Positions 1 through 6,715 of a DNA stretch of 12,184 bases are shown piece after piece; position 1 is the stretch's first letter; each line of letters opens with the position of its first letter. This DNA comes from an uncultured Eubacteriales bacterium (GTDB lineage Bacteria; Bacillota; Clostridia; Oscillospirales; Oscillospiraceae), in assembly GCA_905202605.1 (NCBI GenBank), contig CAJKSU010000073.1, forward strand, positions 1 through 12,184, in the 5' to 3' direction. The notes below the pieces were generated by a model, which was not told the origin of the DNA, did no database searches, and saw only the letters and a list, made by a program, of their open reading frames with translations. A program made the position numbers and the translations under genes.

Positions 1-1
1 G

Positions 2-1549
2 GAATCTAAGCTGAGCTTCGCCGTAACCAGTATTCTATCGCTGCTCCTGCTGGGCGTGCTGATCTTCCGAACGGAGTTTCTTTCCGCAATATTCAAGGAT
101 ACCCATTGGGGGCTGTGCCTGACGGCGCTGGTGATCACGCTGGCGGAGCTGTACCGCGCCAAATCCACCTTTTACACCACCTGTGGCAGCTGGATGGGCA
201 AGCTTTTTACTTGGCTCCATCTCCCCACCGGTCCCATTCGCCTGATCCCGTGGCTGCTGGCGCTGGTTTCTCTGCCCATGCTGTTCGGCTATCTGCTCTG
301 GTTCGTGCGATTTATGTGGAACCACGCCAAACAGTTCTGGCGCACCTCCGATTTTACAGAGCGTATGTTTCTGCTGTCTGCATGGATTGTGTTTTCTATC
401 CTCATTGCCCTGACTTATCTCTGCACTCAGGCCTTTTATGGGGCGCACATCAATGGCGCATGGTACAATTTTGACCTGATCTATTCCGCCGATTCCGGAT
501 ATCTCGTCCATACGGATGTGTTCCGGAACATCGGTGCAGATCAGAACGACCTGCGTCAGCCCCTCTTCGGCGTATTCGCCATGCCCTTTTCTCAGTGCGC
601 ATGGATCCTCTCCAAAGTTCTTTTCTTCCTGCCCAGCGGCTATGTGACCATCTTGCAGATCATGGAGATGCTGCTGTTTCTGGTCGCCGCCATTCTGGTC
701 GCCCGGATGCTGGGGCTGGAGAGCTACCGCAAGGCGCTGTTTCTGGGGCTTCTTTGCATCAGCTATCCGGTGCTGATCTTCTCTTTGACCGCCGAGCAGT
801 ATCTGTTCGCCGTGTTCTACCTCATTTTGATGATTTATTTGCAGGATGACCCGGTCGGGGGAAGCCTTGGCTATATTGCTGCCACCGGCTCCATGCTGAC
901 CTCCGGTATTTTCTTCCCGCTGATTACATGGGATCACAGTTTTAAGAAATTTGTACTCCGCACCTTGAAGCTCTGCGGTGCGTTCTTTGCGGTAATGATC
1001 CTCTCCGGTCAGCTGACGGCCTTTCTGGACATTCCCAGCTATATTGAAGGCTATGGCTATTATACCGGCGTGGATGTTTCGCTGCACGACAAGCTGATGC
1101 AGTACGTGAACTTCGTAGGCTCCACGCTGGCTGCTCCCGCCTCCCATGTGGATTTCGATTCCTATCGCCACGTCTCCTGGCAGATGATGCCAGCGACTCA
1201 TTGGCGGCTGACCGGCCTTGGGGTGCTGGCGCTTTCTCTGGGCGGCGTTGCGGTCAAGCCGAAGGTCCGCTTCTCCCGCATCTGTCTCGCTTGGATGGCC
1301 TTCTCCCTGCTGCTGCTGGGAATCGTGGGCTGGGGTACCATTGACAACGGTCTGATGCTCTATACCCTGTACTTTGGCTGGGCGTTTCTGGCAATGGTCT
1401 TTCAGCTGCTGGACTATGTGTTTTCCCGACGCAAGGTGCTGGAGATCGCCCTGATCCTGATGATGATTCTGGTGGTAGGGCTGAAAAACGTCACTGCGCT
1501 CAAGGCGGCGCTGGTCTTTGCCACGCAGTTCTTCCCGGCATTACATTAA
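2..1549 (+). CDS. Polytopic membrane protein, GT-C glycosyltransferase-like (5' end outside window)
   Basis: The frame is open from the window edge, so the gene is 5'-truncated; 515 residues are visible. A GTG at 56 could serve as a start but lies inside what reads as a membrane helix (residues 5-23), so I treat it as internal. I count roughly ten to twelve hydrophobic helices, joined by short loops rich in Arg, Lys, Trp and Tyr. A non-membrane stretch after the third or fourth helix holds Asp residues and an R-Q-P-L-F motif (around 555-570). A loop of this kind, with acidic residues and an R-x-P-L-F-like motif, is typical of GT-C polyprenyl-phosphate-sugar transferases and relatives that work in the membrane on cell-wall glycans. 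That role is inference; no signature proves it. It ends at TAA and is followed by a strong hairpin terminator. It could also be an uncharacterised integral membrane protein of another fold. Confidence 0.75.
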   Translation, partial: ESKLSFAVTSILSLLLLGVLIFRTEFLSAIFKDTHWGLCLTALVITLAELYRAKSTFYTTCGSWMGKLFTWLHLPTGPIRLIPWLLALVSLPMLFGYLLWFVRFMWNHAKQFWRTSDFTERMFLLSAWIVFSILIALTYLCTQAFYGAHINGAWYNFDLIYSADSGYLVHTDVFRNIGADQNDLRQPLFGVFAMPFSQCAWILSKVLFFLPSGYVTILQIMEMLLFLVAAILVARMLGLESYRKALFLGLLCISYPVLIFSLTAEQYLFAVFYLILMIYLQDDPVGGSLGYIAATGSMLTSGIFFPLITWDHSFKKFVLRTLKLCGAFFAVMILSGQLTAFLDIPSYIEGYGYYTGVDVSLHDKLMQYVNFVGSTLAAPASHVDFDSYRHVSWQMMPATHWRLTGLGVLALSLGGVAVKPKVRFSRICLAWMAFSLLLLGIVGWGTIDNGLMLYTLYFGWAFLAMVFQLLDYVFSRRKVLEIALILMMILVVGLKNVTALKAALVFATQFFPALH

Positions 1550-1562
1550 CAAATCATTGAAA

Positions 1563-1594
1563 CGGTGCAGTCTCAATCGAGACTGCACCGTTTT
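1563..1594 (+). terminator. Rho-independent terminator of the membrane-protein gene
   Basis: A perfect 12-bp stem (1563-1574 with 1579-1590), a four-base loop and a run of four T at 1591-1594 lie 13 bases after the stop codon. A further A-T pair or two extends the stem. The symmetry means it may also stop transcription arriving on the minus strand. Confidence 0.92.
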
Positions 1595-1600
1595 CTCCTG

Positions 1601-1644
1601 AAAAATGCGCAGCCAGCGGATGTTCTCCATTGGCTGTGCATTTT
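1601..1644 (-). terminator. Hairpin terminator of the lipoprotein gene, possibly bidirectional
   Basis: Fourteen-base arms at 1602-1615 and 1631-1644 pair around a 15-base loop. Read on the minus strand, the stem is followed by five T (1605-1601) and sits just downstream of the lipoprotein stop. The one imperfect pair is A-C on the minus strand and a G-T wobble on the plus strand. The hairpin therefore folds at least as well for plus-strand readthrough, but without an extra T tract on that side. Confidence 0.75.
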
Positions 1645-1656
1645 GCCATATTGCTT

Positions 1657-3756
1657 TTATTCCGCGATCTCTTTCGCCGCATCCTTGGCGGCGGTTCCTT
1701 CCTCGATCACAAGCTTCAATGCCTGCGTTCCGGTTTCCAGCCGGTTCTGGCTGCACCCATAAGCACCGCTGACGCCGCCGATCCACTCCACCAGCGACTG
1801 AATCTCGCTGTCCGTAAAGGGCGCTGCCGTCTGTGCTTCTCCGTCCACCCAGATCACCGGATCCTGCTCCACCGTCTCACCGGCTTCGTTCTGGAAACTG
1901 ATCTTCTGGGTCGCAGCCTGAGCCATATCCATGAAATCCTGCTCCAGCACCGGGAAGCCCAGCCCCTGCGCCCCCAGAAAATCGCTGCTACCGATTACAA
2001 CGCTCTTGAGGAATTCCCATGCCGCTGCCTGATGCCGGCTCCCCTCCGGAATGCCCAGATAAGCCGTAAAATGGAGCAGGGTGCCGTTGCCCGATTCCGC
2101 AGGATAGCCCTTATATACAAGGCCGTCACCCACCTTTGCGGACAGCTCCCGGAGATCCATAAAGTCCTTCAGCTGCGCCTGGGTCAGCAGGAGCGTGCCG
2201 TTTTTCACACAGGCCGTCTCATCGTCTGCGGCGGCGTTGGCAGCAAGGGCATACAGCGCCTGATCATCCACCGGAATCGTGCTGCACGCCTCCAGCAGCG
2301 GCGCAATGCCCTCCGCAGTGCCGGTATAGCCCTCTAGCAGTACGCTCAGCGCATCATAGCTGTTGCACATTTTCAGCACCGCCAGATCCGTATGCGCTGC
2401 CACCGTATCCGCAAACTCCTGAGGCGTCCAGCCCTGCTTCTGCCCCACATTGTCCGCCGTTCCAACCAGCGTTTCAATATAGAAGCTCAGGGGCATCCGA
2501 TCCGCCTTGACGGCGTTCTGTACGCCGGAGAGCAGGGTATCGGTCCCCACCTCATCATCATACAGGCTGTCAAGGTCAGAAAGCCCCGATGCGTCCATCA
2601 CCGCTGCGTCACCTACGACCAGGTCGAGATCCCCGGCATCCGCCGCCAGCCGGCTGTCGCCGTCCCCATAGAGGCTGTAGTCCACCAGATGGATCCTGTT
2701 TTCCTCCTGCGACTGGTTATAGTCCACCGCCAGCGCCGTGATCCGCGCCGTCAATGCTGCGTCCACGCTGCCGCCAACGCCCACATTCAGCGTTTCCCGC
2801 GTGGGAAGCTCCGCTGCGTCCGTGCGCTGGAGTACACCAAGCACCATGCCGGCTTCGCTGCTGGTCAGATACCAGATGCGCTCCTGACTGCCGCCGATAC
2901 AGTCTGCCAGAATGCCGGGATCCACGCCGGAATCCACCCAGTTGAGCAGCACCTCCATCTGGTTCGTCTCCGGATCCATGGCATACAGGTTTCCGCCGCC
3001 GGACAGCAGCGCCTGATAGCCCCCATAGGAGAGGAACCGGCTGGAATCATCGGTCAGATCCTTTCCGATGGATTCCGTAGTCAGCAGCCGAACCGCATTC
3101 CCCTTCCCGTTTTCCGAGGAGGTAAGCACCACCTGACCACCCGCCAGCGCCGCCAGCCGCATGCCCACGCTGCCGCCGGACAGCTTGAGGCTGGAGATAT
3201 TCTTCCCGCTCTCGCTGTATACCAGCACCTGCTCCGAGGTCAGCACATAAAAATAGCCGTTTCCGTCCATCGCCAGATCCACGGGATAGACGCCGCTCTC
3301 CGGCAAGGTCAGCGATGAACCCGGATTGCCCTGCTCATCCAGCTGCTGGAGCAGCAGTGCGCCGTCCTGCTCCAGACAGAGCCAGATGGCATGCTCACTG
3401 CCGCAGGCTCCCAGCACCGCCCCGGTGACGGAGGCGGCGGAAACTGCCTGATTTCCCTCCAGATCCCGCAGGGTCACGCTGCCGTCCTCCGCCTGCTCCA
3501 CCAGCCAAGGCTTCTCCCCCATCAGGCACAGCCGTGCAAAAATCGCCGTTTCTGACAGGGTCTGCTCCTCCGCCAGATAGCCATAGCCGGTCTGCTCCAT
3601 CGGGGACGCCGTGGACTGCGGCGCTTCCGCCATGGACAGCGCCGGTGCGGGCGCCTCCTGTTGCTCGCTGCTCTGGCCGCCCAGTGTGCAGCCGGTCAGC
3701 AGCATACACATACTTACCGCCAGAGCGCAGCCCCGGCGAAATTTCAACTGATTCAT
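1657..3756 (-). CDS. Lipoprotein: propeller-like domain fused to a family-1-type extracellular solute-binding domain
   Basis: The product is 699 residues from the ATG at 3756, which has GGAGG five bases upstream; an in-frame ATG at 3768 overlaps that site and is unlikely. The N-terminus has basic residues, a hydrophobic stretch and lipobox L-L-T-G-C with Cys23, so it should be a lipidated protein outside the membrane. A short Ser/Gln/Pro-rich linker follows. Residues about 60-315 contain repeated beta-strand blocks with Asp-Gly-turn patterns (for example D-G-N-G-Y-F-Y-V), as in propeller sensors. From about 322 the T-L-N-V-G-V start and the late block near 548-587 (Y-K-G-Y-P, G-N-G, A-A-A-W-E-F-L-K) fit ABC solute-binding proteins of the sugar/oligosaccharide type. 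It is longer than a plain binding protein (about 420-450) because of the added domain. No permease or ATPase gene adjoins it. The ligand is unknown; a sensory rather than transport role is possible. Confidence 0.85.
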   Translation of the reverse strand: MNQLKFRRGCALAVSMCMLLTGCTLGGQSSEQQEAPAPALSMAEAPQSTASPMEQTGYGYLAEEQTLSETAIFARLCLMGEKPWLVEQAEDGSVTLRDLEGNQAVSAASVTGAVLGACGSEHAIWLCLEQDGALLLQQLDEQGNPGSSLTLPESGVYPVDLAMDGNGYFYVLTSEQVLVYSESGKNISSLKLSGGSVGMRLAALAGGQVVLTSSENGKGNAVRLLTTESIGKDLTDDSSRFLSYGGYQALLSGGGNLYAMDPETNQMEVLLNWVDSGVDPGILADCIGGSQERIWYLTSSEAGMVLGVLQRTDAAELPTRETLNVGVGGSVDAALTARITALAVDYNQSQEENRIHLVDYSLYGDGDSRLAADAGDLDLVVGDAAVMDASGLSDLDSLYDDEVGTDTLLSGVQNAVKADRMPLSFYIETLVGTADNVGQKQGWTPQEFADTVAAHTDLAVLKMCNSYDALSVLLEGYTGTAEGIAPLLEACSTIPVDDQALYALAANAAADDETACVKNGTLLLTQAQLKDFMDLRELSAKVGDGLVYKGYPAESGNGTLLHFTAYLGIPEGSRHQAAAWEFLKSVVIGSSDFLGAQGLGFPVLEQDFMDMAQAATQKISFQNEAGETVEQDPVIWVDGEAQTAAPFTDSEIQSLVEWIGGVSGAYGCSQNRLETGTQALKLVIEEGTAAKDAAKEIAE

Positions 3757-3760
3757 AGGT

Positions 3761-3767
3761 TCCTCCA
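3761..3767 (-). promoter_or_regulatory. Ribosome binding site deciding the lipoprotein start
   Basis: On the minus strand TGGAGGA lies four bases before the ATG at 3756. It overlaps the alternative ATG at 3768, which has no site of its own, so 3756 is the better start. Confidence 0.8.
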
Positions 3768-3770
3768 TAG

Positions 3771-3804
3771 AAAAGCGCCGGAACTGTGCCGACAGTCCCG
3801 GCGC
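3771..3804 (-). terminator. Hairpin terminator after coaX, just ahead of the lipoprotein ribosome site (possible attenuator)
   Basis: Arms at 3775-3787 and 3792-3804 form a 13-bp stem with a four-base loop, followed on the minus strand by four T (3774-3771). On the minus strand the only non-Watson-Crick pair is a G-U wobble; on the plus strand it would be an A-C mismatch. The structure is therefore built for minus-strand transcripts, which run from coaX into the lipoprotein gene. It ends only three bases before the lipoprotein ribosome site. Confidence 0.85.
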
Positions 3805-3849
3805 ACAGGGATCCTTTCACCGGACACGCCGATGATAGCTCCCAAAGAA

Positions 3850-4620
3850 TTACTTCCGATTGTTTTTCTCGTAGATCCTCCCCAGTCCCTTCAGGAGCAG
3901 CGTCGGATCCACCGTCATCTCTCTGCGGCAGTGTGGTACAATCACATCAGCCATCGGCCCCGTGACCACCACACAGCAGTCTCCCCCCAGCTCCCGCTCC
4001 ATCCGGTCTACCATGCCATCCAGCATGGCGGCAATGCCGAATACCACGCCGGACTTCATGCAGTCCACCGTGTTCCGCCCGATCAGCTCTCTGGGCGGCT
4101 CAATGGTGATCTGGGGCAGCTGGTCGCAGGATTCCGCCAGCGCGCGGGCCGAAATGCTCACCCCCGGCGCAATGATCGACCCCACAAACGCCTTTTTCTC
4201 ATTGACCGCCAGCAGGGTAGTGGCGGTGTCCAGATCAATGACGATCAGCGGGGCGGGATATTCGTTGGTGGCAGCAACTGCGTTTACTACCAGATCGCTG
4301 CCCAATGCGGCGGGGTTGTCGCTGAGGATATTCAGCCCGGTCTTGACCCCCGGCCCCACCAGCAGCGGCTCCTTCCCAAGGGTCAGCCGCAGCGCCTCCA
4401 TGATCTCCCGGATCAGCGCCGGAACCACCGAGGCCACGATGCTGCCGGTAATCTGCTCCCGGCGGATGCCGTGCATATCCAGAATGCTCTTGAAGCTGAT
4501 AGCGTATTCATCGCCGGTTTTATTCCGATCCGCCGCCAGCCGTGAGGTGAACCGCAGAACGTCTCCGTCAAAGCACCCCATTACCAGATTGGTATTTTCT
4601 ACACTCAGCGTCAAGATCAT
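3850..4620 (-). CDS. coaX: Type III pantothenate kinase (CoaX family), divergent active site
   Basis: The 256-residue length and overall pattern match CoaX, the ASKHA-fold kinase that phosphorylates pantothenate in the first step of CoA synthesis. Conserved landmarks are the G-P-G-V-K-T-G-L-N block (89-97), N-P and G-S-D (102-109), V-N-A-V-A-A (112-117), T-A-T-T (132-135), A-P-G-V-S-I-S (151-157), G-R-N-T (181-184) and the C-terminal L-L-K-G-L...I-Y-E-K-N. Several normally invariant positions differ. The D-V-G-N-T phosphate motif reads S-V-E-N-T (Ser6, Glu8), G-A-D-R reads G-S-D-L (Leu110), D-F-G-T-A-T-T reads D-L-D-T-A-T-T (Asp131), and T-G-G reads T-G-P (Pro222). The fold looks intact, but catalysis is in doubt; it may be a paralog or regulator. 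An AAAGGA site lies 10 bases before the ATG. It is divergent from coaBC. Confidence 0.88.
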   Translation of the reverse strand: MILTLSVENTNLVMGCFDGDVLRFTSRLAADRNKTGDEYAISFKSILDMHGIRREQITGSIVASVVPALIREIMEALRLTLGKEPLLVGPGVKTGLNILSDNPAALGSDLVVNAVAATNEYPAPLIVIDLDTATTLLAVNEKKAFVGSIIAPGVSISARALAESCDQLPQITIEPPRELIGRNTVDCMKSGVVFGIAAMLDGMVDRMERELGGDCCVVVTGPMADVIVPHCRREMTVDPTLLLKGLGRIYEKNNRK

Positions 4621-4660
4621 CCAGATTCATTCCTTTCCGCAAAAGATATGCGTCCCTGCT

Positions 4661-4689
4661 ATTTTACCTGAATCCGCCCAAATAATCAA
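4661..4689 (-). promoter_or_regulatory. Sigma-A promoter of coaX
   Basis: On the minus strand TTGATT (4689-4684) and TAAAAT (4666-4661) are separated by exactly 17 bases. The start of transcription should lie near 4654, giving a leader of about 35 bases before the ATG at 4620. Confidence 0.75.
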
Positions 4690-4726
4690 GTCCCCCCACA
4701 CTCCACGGAAGCCAAACAGTTTCTTC

Positions 4727-4754
4727 TTGTATTTGCCGGAAAAAATGATATGAT
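4727..4754 (+). promoter_or_regulatory. Sigma-A promoter of coaBC
   Basis: TTGTAT (4727-4732) and TATGAT (4749-4754) have a 16-base spacer. Transcription should begin near 4761, giving a leader of about 50 bases. The -35 elements of this promoter and the coaX promoter face away from each other, 37 bases apart. Confidence 0.75.
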
Positions 4755-4812
4755 AGTGTGAGATATTATGAGCGGGTGCGCTTTTCCCCTCATATGAAGG
4801 AGGTTCATTCTC

Positions 4813-6003
4813 ATGCCTGAGAAAACTCATGTATTGCTGGGCGTTACCGGTGGTATTGCTGCTTATAAAATTCCAAATCTCTGCTCTCGGCTGGTCAAGG
4901 GCGGATTCCATGTGGAAACCATCCTCACCGCCAATGCACAGAAAATCGTTTCCCCCATTCCCTTTGAAAGCCTGTCCGGCAACCGCTGCCACACGGATAC
5001 CTTTGACCCCATGGACACCTCCAAGGTGGAGCATATCGCACTGGCGCGGGAAGCCGAGCTGCTGGTGATTGCTCCAGCGGACGCCAATATCATCGCCAAG
5101 CTGCGCTGGGGTCTGGCAGACGACATGCTCTCCACAACGGCACTGGCCTGTACCTGTCCCAAGCTGCTGGTTCCCGCCATGAACACCAATATGTACGAGA
5201 ATCCCGCTACTCAGGAGAATCTCTCCGTGCTGCGGCAGCGGGGCTTTATCGTCATGGAGCCGCTTTCCGGTCATCTGGCCTGCTGCGCGGTGGGCCAGGG
5301 CAAGATGCCGGAGCCGGACGATATCTATGACCGGATTGAAGCGGTTCTGGCCTGTAAAAAGGATCTGCAGGGTCTTCGGATTCTGGTCACCGCCGGCCCA
5401 ACTCAGGAGCCGCTGGACCCCGTCCGGTATCTCACCAATCACTCCAGCGGCAAAATGGGCTACGCCATTGCTCACGCCGCCATGCTGCGAGGTGCAGACG
5501 TTACGCTGGTTTCCGGCCCCACCGCGCTGAAATATCCCCCGCTGGTGCGGACGATCCCCATCGTCACCGCGCAGGATATGTATGAGGCTGTGACACGGGA
5601 GGCAGAGCATGCCGACATCATCATCAAGGCCGCCGCTGTGGCGGATTACACCCCGGAAACGGTTGCGGACAATAAGATCAAGAAATCCGACAGCGACCTG
5701 TCCATTCCCCTGCGCCGGACGCAGGACATTCTGGGTTATCTGGGTACCCACCGCCGCTCCGGTCAGTTCCTCTGCGGCTTCTCCATGGAAACGGAGCATA
5801 TGCTGGAAAACAGCCGGAAGAAGCTGGACAAAAAGAATCTGGACATGATCGTTGCCAACAACGTCAAGGATGCAGGCGCCGGGTTTCAGGGCAACACCAA
5901 CGTGATTACCATGATTACCCGTGACAGCGTGACCCAACTGCCTCTGATGGACAAGGAGGAGGCGGCACACGCCATTTTGTCCGAAATTCTTTCCCGCCGC
6001 TAA
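4813..6003 (+). CDS. coaBC: Bifunctional phosphopantothenoylcysteine decarboxylase / phosphopantothenate-cysteine ligase
   Basis: This 396-residue cytoplasmic enzyme has the usual CoaBC length. The N-terminal CoaC half is the FMN-dependent decarboxylase that makes 4'-phosphopantetheine. It shows G-V-T-G-G-I-A-A-Y-K (10-19), the catalytic-type His74 in V-E-H-I, A-P-A-D-A-N, P-A-M-N (121-124) and the flap Cys in L-A-C-C (157/158). The C-terminal CoaB half (from about 187) joins cysteine to phosphopantothenate using CTP. It shows T-A-G-P-T-x-E (193-199), N-H-S-S-G-K-M-G (209-216), A-A-V-A-D-Y (274-279), K-I-K-K (288-291) and the late V-A-N-N-V. AAGGAGG ends nine bases before the ATG. All key residues I can check are present, so this gene appears fully functional, unlike its divergent coaX neighbour. 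The stop codon overlaps the stop of the convergent SSB gene. Confidence 0.97.
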   Translation: MPEKTHVLLGVTGGIAAYKIPNLCSRLVKGGFHVETILTANAQKIVSPIPFESLSGNRCHTDTFDPMDTSKVEHIALAREAELLVIAPADANIIAKLRWGLADDMLSTTALACTCPKLLVPAMNTNMYENPATQENLSVLRQRGFIVMEPLSGHLACCAVGQGKMPEPDDIYDRIEAVLACKKDLQGLRILVTAGPTQEPLDPVRYLTNHSSGKMGYAIAHAAMLRGADVTLVSGPTALKYPPLVRTIPIVTAQDMYEAVTREAEHADIIIKAAAVADYTPETVADNKIKKSDSDLSIPLRRTQDILGYLGTHRRSGQFLCGFSMETEHMLENSRKKLDKKNLDMIVANNVKDAGAGFQGNTNVITMITRDSVTQLPLMDKEEAAHAILSEILSRR

Positions 6004-6620
6004 TCCACCTGCTGTGCCGTGATGGCGGACACCTCATAGGCGGTGCGCTCCTCCGGCCCCTCCGGGGTCTGCTTCACATAGCTGCGGCTCTGGAGCCGCC
6101 CCTGAAGCTGTAGTCTCGCCCCCACCGGACACTGTGCCGCCATTCTCGCAACGCTCCCCCACAGAATACAGGGGATGTAGTCCCGCCTGCGATACCGCCG
6201 CTCCACCGCCAGCATCACGTCCGTGATTTCCCGGCCCAGCGGGGTATGCCGGTACACCGGCGGGCGGCAGACCGTCCCGGTGAGCCGCACCTGATTCTCT
6301 GGAGGTGCATCACACCAGCACAGACTTCTTGCGTAGACCGAAATCACAAGCCGCCTGCCCTGACCGGAGTGGTTGTTAAAGGAGCGGATCTCCCCTTCCA
6401 CCTCTACAGCGGCTCCCACCACCGCATCCAGCGCCGCCGCCATTTCATGCTCTGCCAGAATCTCCAGATGATCGTAGGTTCCGGAAAGCCGCTGAACAGA
6501 CAATATCAGCCGGTCAAATTGCTTTCCATGGTTTTCGTGGGAGAATACCGGAGCCTCCAGCAAAACGCCCCGCAGCAGCACCTGATTTACCGGCTCTGGC
6601 TGAAGCCTGATCTCATCCAT
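6000..6620 (-). CDS. Tandem OB-fold single-stranded DNA-binding protein (SSB-like paralog)
   Basis: The product is 206 residues from the ATG at 6620, preceded by AGAGGTGG with a five-base gap. A longer frame to 6680 exists but has no ribosome site. Two SSB-like OB folds can be read. OB1 (about 12-101) starts N-Q-V-L-L-R-G and carries V-E-V-E-G-E-I-R. OB2 (about 109-206) starts N-Q-V-R-L-T-G-T-V and has Y-R-H-T-P-L-G-R-E, then D-Y-I-P-C-I-L-W-G, then L-Q-L-Q-G-R-L-Q-S-R-S-Y, the standard SSB order. OB2 is much closer to canonical SSB than OB1. There is no acidic SSB tail (the D-D-x-I-P-F type), so it probably does not recruit the usual SSB partners. This argues for an accessory ssDNA-binding role beside a housekeeping SSB elsewhere. 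It is convergent with coaBC and divergent from the oxidoreductase gene. Confidence 0.85.
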   Translation of the reverse strand: MDEIRLQPEPVNQVLLRGVLLEAPVFSHENHGKQFDRLILSVQRLSGTYDHLEILAEHEMAAALDAVVGAAVEVEGEIRSFNNHSGQGRRLVISVYARSLCWCDAPPENQVRLTGTVCRPPVYRHTPLGREITDVMLAVERRYRRRDYIPCILWGSVARMAAQCPVGARLQLQGRLQSRSYVKQTPEGPEERTAYEVSAITAQQVD

Positions 6621-6625
6621 CTGTT

Positions 6626-6633
6626 CCACCTCT
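6626..6633 (-). promoter_or_regulatory. Ribosome binding site deciding the SSB-like start
   Basis: AGAGGTGG on the minus strand lies five bases before the ATG at 6620 and settles the start there. The longer frame to 6680 would add 20 residues that do not resemble SSB. Confidence 0.7.
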
Positions 6634-6715
6634 TTCTTGTGATGAAACACTATATTCACGCCCGTGGGGCTGTATACCATTTCACCCGCAATGCGCCATA
6701 AGGAGGCATTTTATC

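Noticed and set aside
35..1201. 388-codon minus-strand open frame opposite the membrane-protein gene
   Set aside because: The translation is Gln/His/Gly-rich and low in complexity, without a ribosome site; the plus-strand frame gives regular membrane helices.
2392..3318. 308-codon plus-strand frame inside the lipoprotein gene
   Set aside because: It is a His/Arg-rich shadow of a gene with a lipobox and solute-binding pattern, and has no ribosome site.
4627..5970. 447-codon minus-strand open frame opposite coaBC
   Set aside because: It is fully antisense to an unmistakable CoaBC and covers the mapped divergent promoters.
6621..6680. Longer start for the SSB-like protein (20 extra residues)
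   Set aside because: There is no ribosome site at 6680, and AGAGGTGG is correctly placed for the ATG at 6620. The extra residues do not resemble SSB.
6634..6698. Promoters for the divergent SSB-like and oxidoreductase genes
   Set aside because: TATATT and TATACC hexamers occur, but none has an acceptable -35 at 16-18 bases on either strand, so no promoter is claimed.
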